DNA of 64,000 nt from Microbispora amethystogenes (GTDB taxonomy: Bacteria; Actinomycetota; Actinomycetes; Streptosporangiales; Streptosporangiaceae): assembly GCF_016863015.1 (NCBI RefSeq), contig NZ_BOOB01000001.1, positions 1 through 64,000 on the forward strand, read 5' to 3'. Below the pieces are notes generated by a model that was not told where the DNA came from, ran no database searches, and saw only the letters and a program-made list of their open reading frames with translations. Numbering within the stretch: position 1 is the first letter of the stretch; each line of letters opens with the position of its first letter. The position numbers and the translations under genes are program-made. Below are positions 44,691 to 53,858 of this stretch, piece by piece.

Positions 44691-44960
44691 ATGAGCGTCC
44701 GGCACCGGATCGACGCTCTGTGCAGCGAGCTCGCCGGGCGCATCGTCGTCTTCCCCTGGAGGCCTGGGCTAGAACCCGGCCACAAGGCGGTGCTCACCGT
44801 AGGACGGAACGGCGTCGCGATCGGACGGTTCTCCCCGGCGCGGGGCGAGTTACATGATGCTGTGGGACCAACGCCTACCCGGCGGGGAGTGTTCGGGCTG
44901 ACCGTCACCCCGGAAGGCCAACACGTCTGGCTCGACCGGCCGGACAACGTCATCCGGTGA
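44691..44960 (+). CDS. Small hypothetical protein
   Basis: 89 residues from ATG 44691, 41 bp after the SDR stop. It has an N-terminal helix ('RHRIDALCSELAGRIVVFPW') and a C-terminal half ending in 'VFGLTVTPEGQHVWLDRPDN', which shares the F-x-L-x-V-T-P-x-G-Q-H motif with the protein encoded at 37918-38235. It may be cotranscribed with the SDR. No known domain recognised. Confidence 0.5.
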   Translation: MSVRHRIDALCSELAGRIVVFPWRPGLEPGHKAVLTVGRNGVAIGRFSPARGELHDAVGPTPTRRGVFGLTVTPEGQHVWLDRPDNVIR

Positions 44961-45004
44961 GCAGCGGCCGGTGGACGATCCCCCGATCCTCCCCGCGCAG
45001 GCCG

Positions 45005-45619
45005 CTATTTTCCTTCAGGTACCTGGTCCTTGATCTCGTCGTAGCCGACCTTGGCAGGTGCCGCGGTCGGCGAGTAGATCACACGGATCACGCCCGTCGG
45101 AAACACCTCCGTCGCCGTCACCTTCAGGTGGTACGGCGCGTCGCCGTCGTCGAACAGCCTGCGGCCCTTACGCGCCGCCACCGGATGCACCAGCAGGCGC
45201 ACCTCGTCGACCAGGCCCGCGGCGAGCAGTTGCTGCACGACGGAGATGGACCCCGGGATGAGGATGCCTCTGATGCCGGCGTCGGCCTTGAGTGCGGCGG
45301 CGGCGTCGAGGAGATCGCCCTTGACCAGCTCGGAGTTGCGCCAGGAGAACTCCAGCGGCTGGCGCGAGACGACCACCTTGCGCATGTCCCCGAGTTGCTT
45401 GGCGAACGATGCGTCGTCCCCGCCCGCGGCCTCGCGGCCGGGCCAGGCGCCGGCGAAGCTGTCATAGGTCTCGCGCCCGATGAGCAGCACGTCGGCGGTG
45501 TCGTAGTCCTCACCGACGGAACGGCCCATGTTCTCGTCGAAGTACGGGAAGTGCCAGGCGGGGTCGATCTCGGCCACCCCGTCGGCCGAGATGAACAGCG
45601 TAGAGATGATCTTCGCCAT
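45005..45619 (-). CDS. Dihydrofolate reductase / RibD C-terminal family protein
   Basis: 204 residues with the RibD-C/DHFR-like fold: start 'KIISTLFISADGVAE', cofactor region 'VLLIGRETYDSFAGAWPG' and 'GILIPGSISVVQQLLAAGLV', then 'DEVRLLVHPVAARKGRRLF'. These proteins bind NADPH and are usually annotated as reductases of unknown substrate; they are not thought to replace chromosomal folA. AAGGGA lies 8 nt before the ATG. Confidence 0.85.
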   Translation of the reverse strand: MAKIISTLFISADGVAEIDPAWHFPYFDENMGRSVGEDYDTADVLLIGRETYDSFAGAWPGREAAGGDDASFAKQLGDMRKVVVSRQPLEFSWRNSELVKGDLLDAAAALKADAGIRGILIPGSISVVQQLLAAGLVDEVRLLVHPVAARKGRRLFDDGDAPYHLKVTATEVFPTGVIRVIYSPTAAPAKVGYDEIKDQVPEGK

Positions 45620-45909
45620 GATGACGATCCCTTCAGGTCAGGTGGCGCCGGTAGACAGACCGGCGCGGCATCCCGAACCTATCGGCCGGGACCGACAATA
45701 CGTCTGGCTCGACTGACCGCAGCCTGGTACGAGCGACCATTTCGCTGACCGTTGCCTGTCGCCTTGGCGATGATCTCGACCCGGCCCGCCTTCTCGACCG
45801 GGAACTGGTCTTAAACATGCCATCGCCGCCGTGATCGGTGGCGAAAGGCGGCGCATGACACATCCCGAATGGCCGTGACCCCCGAGGGGATCACGGCCGT
45901 CGGTCTCGG
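45620..45909. other. 290-bp gap without an intact gene
   Basis: Contains, at about 45684-45717 on the plus strand, a short segment encoding 'RQYVWLD' before a stop, reminiscent of 'GQHVWLD' in the protein at 44691-44960; it may be a decayed copy. The right end holds the terminator of the leftward toxin-like operon. Confidence 0.35.
45871..45898 (-). terminator. Terminator of the secreted amidase-like protein/lipoprotein operon
   Basis: GGCCGTGA and TCACGGCC (8-bp stem) extended by an inner CCCC/GGGG, 12 bp after the lipoprotein stop on the minus strand. Confidence 0.6.
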
Positions 45910-46362
45910 TCAGCCGCTCCCGAACCCGGTCACGAGCCACCGGTCCTTCACATACCGCACTCCGAAGCTCTGAGCGAAGTCACCGTCGGGGTACGACCCG
46001 CTATTGACCTCGCACAGCCCCATGGTGACATTCATCCTCCGGCACTTCTCGCCCGCCGGGCAGGGGTCAGAGTACGACTCGTCGATCGTGATGTCACTCG
46101 CCGAAATCCAGTTCCGGAACGCACCGATTGGATTGTTGAACTCGTTGTCGAAATCCGTTTCCGGCACCATGACGGCGCGAACGGTCTCCGCGTCTTTGCC
46201 GAGCAGGGCATCGATGTAGGCGCGCACCACCTCCTCCGGCCTGGCCGAGGCGGGCGGAACCGGCACCTCCCGCCTGACCACCTGCCCGCACCAGCAGCCG
46301 GCCAGCACTGGAATCAGGACGAGCACCAGCAGCGCCCGGCGAATGCCACTACCATGCGACAC
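45910..46362 (-). CDS. Small lipoprotein, possible immunity partner of the upstream secreted amidase-like protein
   Basis: 150 residues from GTG 46362. Signal peptide with lipobox: 'ALLVLVLIPVLAGC' ends at Cys 23, so the mature protein should be anchored on the outer face of the membrane. 'RPEEVVRAYIDALLGKDAET' and the following strands suggest an NTF2/SnoaL-like fold, with extra cysteines ('DPCPAGEKCRRM', 'GLCEVN') that could form disulfides outside the cell. The start lies inside the last codons of the 1714-residue gene (14-bp overlap), implying coupled translation and a functional link. The immunity role is an inference from position, size and location. Confidence 0.7.
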   Translation of the reverse strand: MSHGSGIRRALLVLVLIPVLAGCWCGQVVRREVPVPPASARPEEVVRAYIDALLGKDAETVRAVMVPETDFDNEFNNPIGAFRNWISASDITIDESYSDPCPAGEKCRRMNVTMGLCEVNSGSYPDGDFAQSFGVRYVKDRWLVTGFGSG

Positions 46363-49300
46363 GGCCGAACACCAATCCGCTGAACTCTTTGACCTTGAAC
46401 CGCTCCCCGAGATTCATGAAGGGACCAGAACCCGTGCCCTGATCTCCGCCGTGCTGCGCGAAGTACACCTGCTTGATGTTGATCGGAGGGGGTCCTTTCA
46501 CGTCAGTGACTATTCCCATATGGGTGTACTCGCCGGTCTTTCTGTTCAGGAAGTAGATCGTGTCACCGATCTTGACGTTGGAAAGCCGCGAGTCCGTTGG
46601 CGTGTATGTGGCCGAGACGGTGGCCCGAGTTTCCTCGTCCCGCCCGAAGCGTTGCCACAAGAAGTGCTCGTAATTCTTGTGCGCCGCTGAGAAGGTGAAG
46701 GAGTCATCTGTCCAGCCGCGTTCCCACCAGGAGGCTTCGCTTCGCCGGTCGAGCCAGCCAAACCACTTAGCGATGTGGATTTGGCGGAACTTGCCGCCCC
46801 GGGCCAGTGCCTTGGACACGAAGTTGGCGCAGTCGTTGGCATACTCCCAGCCCCTGTTGGTGGCCGGGCCGACACTTAGCACGGCCCAGAGGGAGGCTTG
46901 CTCCCGCCGGGTCAGCACCCTCGCAGCCAGAGTCCGGGCGAGGGCTGGGGGATCCGCGGTACTATCGTCCACTGGCGGCATTTCGGTAACCGGATCCGGC
47001 GCCACGCCACCGGCCCAGGCATTGATCTGTGACGAGTTGCCCGCCACCATAGCGTCTACAGCGGACGCGCTCTTCTCGCCGCTCAACTTGAGCTGGCCGT
47101 TGCCGTTCGCGTCTGCGGCGAAGACGAAGTCCTCCGCGGTGGTCCACTCGTTCTCGACCGGATCACCCTGGCCGTCGTACACGGTGGTCCCGGTCACGGC
47201 CGAGCGCACCACGACGGTGTTGTTATCCAGCTTTGACACCAGGGTGTCGGCGAGTCCCACGCCGTCGGTGGCACGGTCCTCAACTCCCGTGGCGCTCAGG
47301 TCCTGCTGTCGCGCGTACAACATGGGCTCGATCTTGGCCGCTTGAGTGGCATCCTCGACAGCTTCCCCAGTGTTCTCTGTCCGCTTGTCGAGCAGGCTCT
47401 GCCGAGCCTCGGCGTACTCGCCGACCGCGTCCTGGTAGGCGGCCGGGCCGCCGGGAACGGCCTGCGGGACGGTGTTGGCCGACACCTTCCACGGGCCGAC
47501 GCCGAACGGCGTGCGGGTGCGGACCTGGAATCGGTAGGTGGCGCCGTTGGTGAGCCCGCCGACGATGACCGTGGCTTCGCTGACAGTCAAGGATCGGACG
47601 ACCGTGTTCCCTGCGTCCAACACCTCCAGGTCGAAGTTCTGAATGTCGGTGTCCGCGCCGAGGTCGTCCGGGCGCGCCCACCGGAGCAGTGCTCCGCCGT
47701 CGCCCTGCCGGACGTCGATCCTGGGGATGATCCCGGGTGGCCCTGCCGGGCGGTAGGTCACCCGTAGTGAGGTGGGGCGGCTCGCCCCGCTCCCGCCGAG
47801 CTCGACCGGAGGGACATTCTCGTCGGAGAGCACTGCCACACCGGGGTCGATGAAGGTCTCGTCCGGCGCCTCGTGCCGCCAGCCATTCGCGTTCGCGGTG
47901 ACGTCGATCTCCGGGGTGCCGACCTGCACTTGCTGCTGCGACTGCTGGACCAGATCCGCCACGAGCGCGGACCCGGTCGGGTTCTCCTCCAGTTCGTTCT
48001 TCTTGAAGTGGGCCGCAATCACCTGGCTGTTGGGGCATGGTCCGTCGCAGGTCGCGCCGCCGAGGTCCAGCACCGCGGAGGTGATCAAGGCTCCCGGCGG
48101 AAGTGAGCTCATGTCGGCCTTGATCAGCGACACCTTGCGGGCCGCTCCCGCACCGCCCACCTGGGTGGCGGACGGAGTGAGCGGGCAGGGCGCGCCCCCG
48201 CAGGCGGTTGCCGAGGCCGAGGCCGAGCGGATGGTCAGCGCGTTACCGGACAGGGTGACCTGCTGGGTCGGCGGTGACTCCGGTTCGGGGACCGGTGCGC
48301 CGAAGGGTACGGGCGCGGTCTTCGGTGTGCAGATCTCCGCCAGGCAGGCGTCCATCTGCCAGTAGTAGGAGCCGTCCTCGGCGATCAAGCCGTCCGGTAC
48401 CCGCGCGGTCAGCCGCTCACCGCCGGAGACCTCGCCCTCCGCCAGAGGGACGGGGCCGAGCGGTGTGCCGTCCGCCTGGTACAGATAGAAACGGCCCTTC
48501 ACCGGGCCGCCCGACGGGCGGGAGACGATGCCGGACAAGGTCGGGTTGAGCGGTTCCTCCGTGCCAGTGGCCAGGTCGGCCGGGAGATGAGGGGCGTCGG
48601 AGGTGATCCGGTAGAAGGGCGTCTCATTGCAGATCCGCGGCGTGACCCCGGTCAGGCAGACCTTGATCTTGAACTTGAAGCTGTCCGGGCTGCCGAGTTT
48701 GAACTCGCTTCTGATCACCTGCCCCGACAGTGTGCTGGAGATCGGTGGGAAGAGCTGTGCGGAGGTCAAGGCCGCGACCTCGTTGGACGCCGGGCCGGTC
48801 TGGCCGGCGCTGTCCACCGCAATGACCCTGTAGTAGTAGCGGCCCTGGACCATACCGCTGTCGCTGTAGGTGAGTCCGCTTACTTTGGCGATGCGGGTGG
48901 CCGCCGTCGGGGTGAAGCCGGCCGTCGTCGAGCGGTGCACCTGGTAGGTGACGGCGCCGTGGTCATCGGTCGCCGCTCCCCATGCCAGGTCCACGGTGTC
49001 GGGTCCGGAGACGGCAGCCAGGGTTCCGGGGGCCGAAGGTGGGTTGTCCACCGCCGGTGTCGTACCGACTGCCGTGGTCATGTCGGACTGGATCTGTCCC
49101 TGGGTGAGGGCGACGTTGTAGATCCTGACCTCGTCGATCAACCCGCTGAAGTATTCACCGAAGATGCTGTTGCCTCCGATACGCAGAGGCGCGGTGCTTG
49201 ATGCGAGGTTGCCGCTGACATTGCTCTGGGCGACCACCGCGCCGTTGACGTAGGTCTTGATGACCGTTCCGTCGTAGGTGCTGGCGATATGGCTCCAGGT

Positions 49301-51493
49301 ATTCGTCGACAGGGTGGTCGGACCGGTGACGCTGGCGATGCTTCCGCCGATCTGCAGGTAGCTCGTGGGTCCGGACATCCCCATTCCAGGGAAGAAGCCA
49401 CCGTTGATGCTGGAGTAAAGGGCGTAGGCCGCATCGTCCGACGCCTCCTTCATGATGACCGTGCGGTATCCGCTGACGCTGGAAGGCTTGACCCACGCCT
49501 CGATGGTCATCTTGTTGGTGAGCTGCAGCGAGGCGGAGTTGTTCACGGTCACCCTGCTGGAGGTGCCGTTGAACGACAGTGCCTGGCCGAACTTGCCGCC
49601 AGCCCAGGCCGTACCGCTCGCCGTGCCCACGTTGCCCGTGCCGGACTGGTCAGCCACCGCCGTTCCGGTGCCCTCGTTCATCCCGTACGCCGCGACCAGG
49701 CCGGGCACGGCCGTGCTCGTCGGGGACGGGGACGGGGACGGAGAGGGAGACGGGCTGGGGCTCGGTGACGCAGCGGTGGTCGGAACCGGGATCGGCGTCG
49801 TCGGGTCGGAGATCGACACCAGGTAGTCGAGCTTCTTCCCGTCGATGGAGGTCGAGGAGTAGTTGATTTTGATGTCGCTGGTACGGGAGATGGCATCGTT
49901 CCCGACAATCGAGTCGATCGACTCTCCCGTCACCGTCGGAATCTCCGGCGGCAGGAGATAGGTCACGCTCAGCCGAGGAGGGCTCTGCCCGGACTCGACA
50001 GAGTCGAACGACCAGTACTTGGCGGTGACTGGATTGGGGTCATCCGGCCAGGTGCTGCGGGGATCCTCGTTCGACTTCAGCTCCACGCCGTAATTGGGGG
50101 TGCCGCCTGCCCATGCCTTCGCCATCTGAGTGACGTCGATGGTGTTGGTGATGATCCCCGAATCGCAGGAGGGCTGCGTCGTGACCGTGCCCGCCGAGGT
50201 GACCGGCGGGAGAGAGCCCCACGACAGTCCGCTCGTGTTCCACGCGGAGGTGATCGCGGATGCGGTGAGCACCGCGTTCGAGCAGGCGCCGGTGTAGTAG
50301 CCGACCAGTTGGATGTTGGCGGAGTCGATGTATTTGCCGAGGTAGGCGCTGCTGTCCTCGAACTTCACGTAACTCCGCAGGAAGTTCGGATAGATTTTAT
50401 TGGTGTACGTGCAGACGCTGCCGGAGCATTTCCGCTCGGACTGCCAATACGTGCCCGTTCCGACGTTCAGCTCCGCGCCGGTGGAATCCGCGACCCCTGT
50501 TCTTGACTGCACCCACGCGTCGCTGGTCGCGGTCAGAGACACGGTTGGGTCCACCGTCAGGGGATAAGTGGTGTCCTTGTCCGCGAGGAACTTCGCATCC
50601 GGAGTGATTACCAGCGTCTGAGCGCCGGCTTTGCCGATCACCTGCGCGTCCACATCGCCACGCATGTTCGGGGCTGTCCTGGCATCGGCGCTCGGGCCTT
50701 CGGTCATGAACGGCTTGGCCGCGGCGGCCACCGTCTTCCCCTTGCCGTCGGTGAGCTGGAGCCCGCCCGACTTCGTCCCGGTCAGGGACAGTCCGGTCGT
50801 ACGGATCGGGAGCCGGAACTTCACGGGCACCGTCGGACGCTCGCGTAGGACCACATCATGCCGGAATCCAGAGGCTAAGGCGGTCACCACCAGATCGGCC
50901 TTCATTCCCGGCCGGGAGATGTCGTAAATCGCCTTGTTGCCCTCGATCCGGGGCTGGGGAAGTGTGTCCGGCCACTCGATAGCGAACGACTGCTTCTTGT
51001 CGGCACGTTCCAGAGCAGCGAGGTGGGTGTCGCCACCCGCGCTTACCCGTACGTCAGCCCGCGCCACCTTCGGCTGAAGAGCTCCGTCGCGTTCTTCGAG
51101 GGTGGTGTCGATCCAGCGGAACGTTCCGTCCGGCTGCTTGACCCTTCGCGGGCCCGCCCACGACTGGGTCGTCAGACGGCCGTCCGGGTACGCCCACGTC
51201 CAACTCGTCTCGCTGTCAACCGCCGTCACCTGAACGGGTTTGCCCTGCTTCTTCGCTTCCGCGAGAGCTTCCCTCAGCGGCGCATTGGGATCAGCGGGCT
51301 TCGGGAAAGTAGTCAAGGGAGGAGACGCGGTCTCTGGAGTTGCGCTCTGAGTTGCCTGTCCGTCTTCCGCCGCAGCGGGCACAACGCCGTCGGCCAGGAG
51401 CGACATGGCCGCGACCAGGGCGAGGAGCCTTGTTTTTGGTATCGCTTGCCATTGGCTGTTAACCGCCCAATGGAAGTTGCCTTGCTTTCTCAC
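46349..51493 (-). CDS. Large secreted multidomain protein with C-terminal amidase-like domain (possible polymorphic toxin)
   Basis: 1714 residues from GTG 51493 (GAGG 5 nt upstream). Signal peptide to about residue 42. An N-terminal region typical of giant actinomycete RHS/YD-type proteins ('TSWTWAYPDGRLTTQSWAGP') runs to ~310. DNRLRE-like beta domain ~318-510; Ser-Pro repeat linker ~575-590; LamG/concanavalin-like domain ~598-814; fibronectin III-like ~815-920; second DNRLRE-like region ~1080-1250; second FnIII ~1255-1345; helical linker; and a C-terminal domain (~1550-1714) with 'WEYANDCANFVSKALARGG', a WW pair and 'GEYTHMGIVTDV', which matches the putative amidase (Amidase_6, NlpC/P60-like Cys-His) pattern. 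RHS repeats are absent. Likely exported; may act on peptidoglycan or peptides of competitors. It overlaps a lipoprotein gene. A self-acting wall hydrolase or adhesin is the main alternative. Confidence 0.82.
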   Translation of the reverse strand: MRKQGNFHWAVNSQWQAIPKTRLLALVAAMSLLADGVVPAAAEDGQATQSATPETASPPLTTFPKPADPNAPLREALAEAKKQGKPVQVTAVDSETSWTWAYPDGRLTTQSWAGPRRVKQPDGTFRWIDTTLEERDGALQPKVARADVRVSAGGDTHLAALERADKKQSFAIEWPDTLPQPRIEGNKAIYDISRPGMKADLVVTALASGFRHDVVLRERPTVPVKFRLPIRTTGLSLTGTKSGGLQLTDGKGKTVAAAAKPFMTEGPSADARTAPNMRGDVDAQVIGKAGAQTLVITPDAKFLADKDTTYPLTVDPTVSLTATSDAWVQSRTGVADSTGAELNVGTGTYWQSERKCSGSVCTYTNKIYPNFLRSYVKFEDSSAYLGKYIDSANIQLVGYYTGACSNAVLTASAITSAWNTSGLSWGSLPPVTSAGTVTTQPSCDSGIITNTIDVTQMAKAWAGGTPNYGVELKSNEDPRSTWPDDPNPVTAKYWSFDSVESGQSPPRLSVTYLLPPEIPTVTGESIDSIVGNDAISRTSDIKINYSSTSIDGKKLDYLVSISDPTTPIPVPTTAASPSPSPSPSPSPSPSPTSTAVPGLVAAYGMNEGTGTAVADQSGTGNVGTASGTAWAGGKFGQALSFNGTSSRVTVNNSASLQLTNKMTIEAWVKPSSVSGYRTVIMKEASDDAAYALYSSINGGFFPGMGMSGPTSYLQIGGSIASVTGPTTLSTNTWSHIASTYDGTVIKTYVNGAVVAQSNVSGNLASSTAPLRIGGNSIFGEYFSGLIDEVRIYNVALTQGQIQSDMTTAVGTTPAVDNPPSAPGTLAAVSGPDTVDLAWGAATDDHGAVTYQVHRSTTAGFTPTAATRIAKVSGLTYSDSGMVQGRYYYRVIAVDSAGQTGPASNEVAALTSAQLFPPISSTLSGQVIRSEFKLGSPDSFKFKIKVCLTGVTPRICNETPFYRITSDAPHLPADLATGTEEPLNPTLSGIVSRPSGGPVKGRFYLYQADGTPLGPVPLAEGEVSGGERLTARVPDGLIAEDGSYYWQMDACLAEICTPKTAPVPFGAPVPEPESPPTQQVTLSGNALTIRSASASATACGGAPCPLTPSATQVGGAGAARKVSLIKADMSSLPPGALITSAVLDLGGATCDGPCPNSQVIAAHFKKNELEENPTGSALVADLVQQSQQQVQVGTPEIDVTANANGWRHEAPDETFIDPGVAVLSDENVPPVELGGSGASRPTSLRVTYRPAGPPGIIPRIDVRQGDGGALLRWARPDDLGADTDIQNFDLEVLDAGNTVVRSLTVSEATVIVGGLTNGATYRFQVRTRTPFGVGPWKVSANTVPQAVPGGPAAYQDAVGEYAEARQSLLDKRTENTGEAVEDATQAAKIEPMLYARQQDLSATGVEDRATDGVGLADTLVSKLDNNTVVVRSAVTGTTVYDGQGDPVENEWTTAEDFVFAADANGNGQLKLSGEKSASAVDAMVAGNSSQINAWAGGVAPDPVTEMPPVDDSTADPPALARTLAARVLTRREQASLWAVLSVGPATNRGWEYANDCANFVSKALARGGKFRQIHIAKWFGWLDRRSEASWWERGWTDDSFTFSAAHKNYEHFLWQRFGRDEETRATVSATYTPTDSRLSNVKIGDTIYFLNRKTGEYTHMGIVTDVKGPPPINIKQVYFAQHGGDQGTGSGPFMNLGERFKVKEFSGLVFGRVAW
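49720..49765. repeat. Low-complexity repeat encoding a Ser-Pro linker
   Basis: GGGGAC/GGAGAC hexamer-like repeats on the plus strand encode about seven consecutive Ser-Pro dipeptides on the minus strand, separating the N-terminal half of the secreted protein from its LamG domain. Confidence 0.75.
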
Positions 51494-51921
51494 ATGTACC
51501 TCAGTGGTGGTCGTGTGAATGCCAAACGATCTTCTATCATCAACGCTTTATTTGTGGCAAGATGTGATAGTGGGAGACATTTCGGAGATGCAGGCCGGCA
51601 TGGCTCCACGCATGCAGCGAGTGACGTAGCGTTACCATTTTTTAAGTCAAACCCGATCGCCACCGCACGGCCACCCAGTACGATCGGACATTTCGATACA
51701 CATGGCACAACGATCGTCAAGCGTAATCATCGACTATGAAATACATCACACAATTACTGCCATGATATGAGGGTTGGTTTGACGGCTGGCCTCGGTTCGG
51801 TGCGAGCTGGGAAATGCCGTCGCGGCTCTACCGTGGGATACTGTCTCCAGATGGCTGTGGCCTGACCACCGAGCAGCGATTACGCCGCGAGCGGGTGGGG
51901 ATGCAGCCAGTCACTACATCT
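51494..51921. other. 428-bp AT-richer gap between the secreted-protein gene and the IS cluster
   Basis: Noticeably A/T-rich at 51500-51770. It probably contains the promoter of the leftward secreted-protein gene: TTGACG (51715-51720, minus strand) and TATCGA (51693-51698) with a 16-bp spacer are the best pair. A plus-strand frame from ATG 51814 runs into the IS at 51921 and is continued on the other side of it. No intact gene is supported. Confidence 0.45.
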
Positions 51922-51930
51922 GAGCCTTTT

Positions 51931-52704
51931 TCATCCTGAGTAGCGGTCGCCTTCGATGGCTTGCAGGACGAGGATGGCCTGCACGATCGTGGTGGCGCGG
52001 TGAGGGCAGCAGCGGAGCTTCGACAGCAGCTTCCACGCTTTCAGGGTCGCGATGGCGCGTTCGCCGAGGGCTCGGATGCGGGCGTGGGCGCGGTTGACCG
52101 CCTTCTGCCCGCGCGACAGCCGGGGGCGGTGCCGGTGACGCTTGAACGGGGTGCGAACCGTGCCGCCCGTGCCTTGGTAGCCCTTGTCGGCGAAGGTCAT
52201 GACGCCGTTGGCGGTCAGCGCATCGATCAGGCCAACGATGCGGGCTGCGGTCAGGTCGTGCACGGCCCCGGGCAGAGCAGGCGAGGCCCACACCAGGCGG
52301 CTGGCGGGATCGGCGAGGACCTGGACATTCATCCCGTGGCGCTTGTGCTTGCCCGAGTAGTACGGCTTCTGGTCGGCGACGCGGTCGGTCGGGATGAGCG
52401 TGCCGTCGAGAATGGCGTAGGCCAGCCGGGCGGCCCGGAGTGCGGCGGCCTGCACATCGTCGGCCAGGGCGGCCAGCAGGTCGACCGACTCACGCACGTA
52501 CCTCCAGGCGGTGGTGGTTCCGATCGCGAAGCCGGCCGCCGGGCGAGCGTAGGTGTCCCCGTTCCGCAGGTGAGCCAGCACCAGCAACGCCTGCTGCCCG
52601 GGCTGCAGGCGCCGCCACCGGCTGCGGCGTTCGGCGCGGCGGGCACGGATGAGCTCGGCCAGGCGGACAAGGGTTCGGTTCGACAGGGGAATCGTGGCAG
52701 GGAT
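51931..52704 (-). pseudogene. IS5-family transposase, 5' end lost to IS110 insertion
   Basis: The open frame encodes 257 residues. The N-terminal part 'LSNRTLVRLAELIRARRAER' is followed by a DDE transposase core ('YAILDGTLIPTDRV', 'YYSGKHKRHGMNVQVLADPA', 'MTFADKGYQGTGG', and the Glu region 'ALGERAIATLKAWKLL'). No ATG, GTG or TTG remains at the expected start; the frame begins abruptly at 52704 where the IS110 copy joins. The catalytic part looks intact, but the gene is probably not expressed from its own start. The first in-frame ATG (52587) would remove the N-terminal DNA-binding region. Confidence 0.78.
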
Positions 52705-52717
52705 GCTCCTATGGATG

Positions 52718-53806
52718 TCAAGCCGCCGTTTGAAGATCGCTTGAGGTGGTAGCGGGCGGTATCAGAACGCGATAGACCTCCCGAGCGATATACCGCTTGA
52801 GGCACCGCATGATCTCTGGCTTTGATAGGCCATCCTTCGTGCGACGGGCGACGTAGTCGCGGGTGCGCCCGTCCCAGCGCATCCGGCACAGCACGATGCG
52901 GTGCAGAGCGCAGTTGGCCTGGCGGTCGCCACCTCGATTGAGGCGGTGGCGGTCGGTGCGGCCGGAGGAGGCCGGCAGCGGAGTCACCCCGCAGAGCATG
53001 GCGAAGGCAGCTTCTGAGCGCAGCCGCCCGGCATTCTCGCCGGCGGTGACCAGCAACTGCCCGGCCACGTCAGGGCCGACACCGGTCAATTTCAGCAGGG
53101 CGGGATTGATCTGCTCGATGAGCGGGGCGATCAGCTCGTCGAGTTCGGTGATCTCGGCGGTGAGCCGCTGATGGCGGAAGGCCAGAACGCGCAGCGCGAT
53201 CCTGCCCGCGGTGGCGGGGTCACCGGTGTGGACCCGCTCGCAGCGCCAGGCGGCGCAGGTGACGATCAGTTGCCGGACGGTCAGGCCGCGCAGCTGATCG
53301 CGCAGCGGCTCGGGGGCGGTGACGATCAGGGCTTTGATTTGCCGTTGGGTATCAGCGCGCTGGTCGACGGCCGAGCGACGGGCCACGCGCAGGTTGCGCA
53401 GGGCCTCCACGTGGCCGTCGCGCTGCTTGGGGATGCCGGTGCGGTGCTGGGCGAGTGCGGCCCGGGCGGCGGCCACGGCGTCGACGGGGTCGGATTTGCC
53501 CTGCCGGCGGCGGGTCTTGCGGTCGGGCCGGTCGACCTCCACCATCGCCACGCCCTGGCGGTGCAGGTAGCGGGCTAGGCCGGCACCGTAGGCGCCGGTG
53601 CCTTCGATACCGACCAGCATCAGGGTGCCGAAGGTACCCAACCAGGTCAGTAGGGCGACATATCCGGTGGCGGTAGCGGGGAACTGCTCGGTGGCCAGGA
53701 CCCGTCCGGCGCTGTCGAGCGCAGCGGCGGTATGGGTGTCTCGGTGGGTGTCGACGCCGCCGACGATCTCGCCGGGACCGGTGACCTGAGGTGTAATGGA
53801 AGCCAT
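52718..53806 (-). CDS. IS110-family transposase (DEDD/serine type)
   Basis: 362 residues from ATG 53806. RuvC-like DEDD residues: Asp in 'VGGVDTHRDTHTAA', Glu in 'LMLVGIEGTGAYGAGLARYL', Asp in 'QGKSDPVDAVAAARA'. The C-terminal transposase_20 domain has 'LTGVGPDVAGQLLVTAGE' and the candidate nucleophilic serine in 'PLPASSGRTDRHRLNRGGDR'. It is RNA-guided in the IS110 family; here the non-coding end that would encode the guide is broken by ISL3, so mobility in cis is doubtful. An upstream in-frame ATG at about 53851 is possible. Confidence 0.9.
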   Translation of the reverse strand: MASITPQVTGPGEIVGGVDTHRDTHTAAALDSAGRVLATEQFPATATGYVALLTWLGTFGTLMLVGIEGTGAYGAGLARYLHRQGVAMVEVDRPDRKTRRRQGKSDPVDAVAAARAALAQHRTGIPKQRDGHVEALRNLRVARRSAVDQRADTQRQIKALIVTAPEPLRDQLRGLTVRQLIVTCAAWRCERVHTGDPATAGRIALRVLAFRHQRLTAEITELDELIAPLIEQINPALLKLTGVGPDVAGQLLVTAGENAGRLRSEAAFAMLCGVTPLPASSGRTDRHRLNRGGDRQANCALHRIVLCRMRWDGRTRDYVARRTKDGLSKPEIMRCLKRYIAREVYRVLIPPATTSSDLQTAA

Positions 53807-53858
53807 CGCCGTCCTGTTCTCATCCTCTGGGGGAAGGGTGACGGCGGCCATGGAAAGC

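Noticed and set aside
49720-49765. GGGGAC-type repeats as a possible CRISPR or minisatellite locus
   Set aside because: The repeats are in frame with the secreted protein and encode a Ser-Pro linker; there are no spacers.
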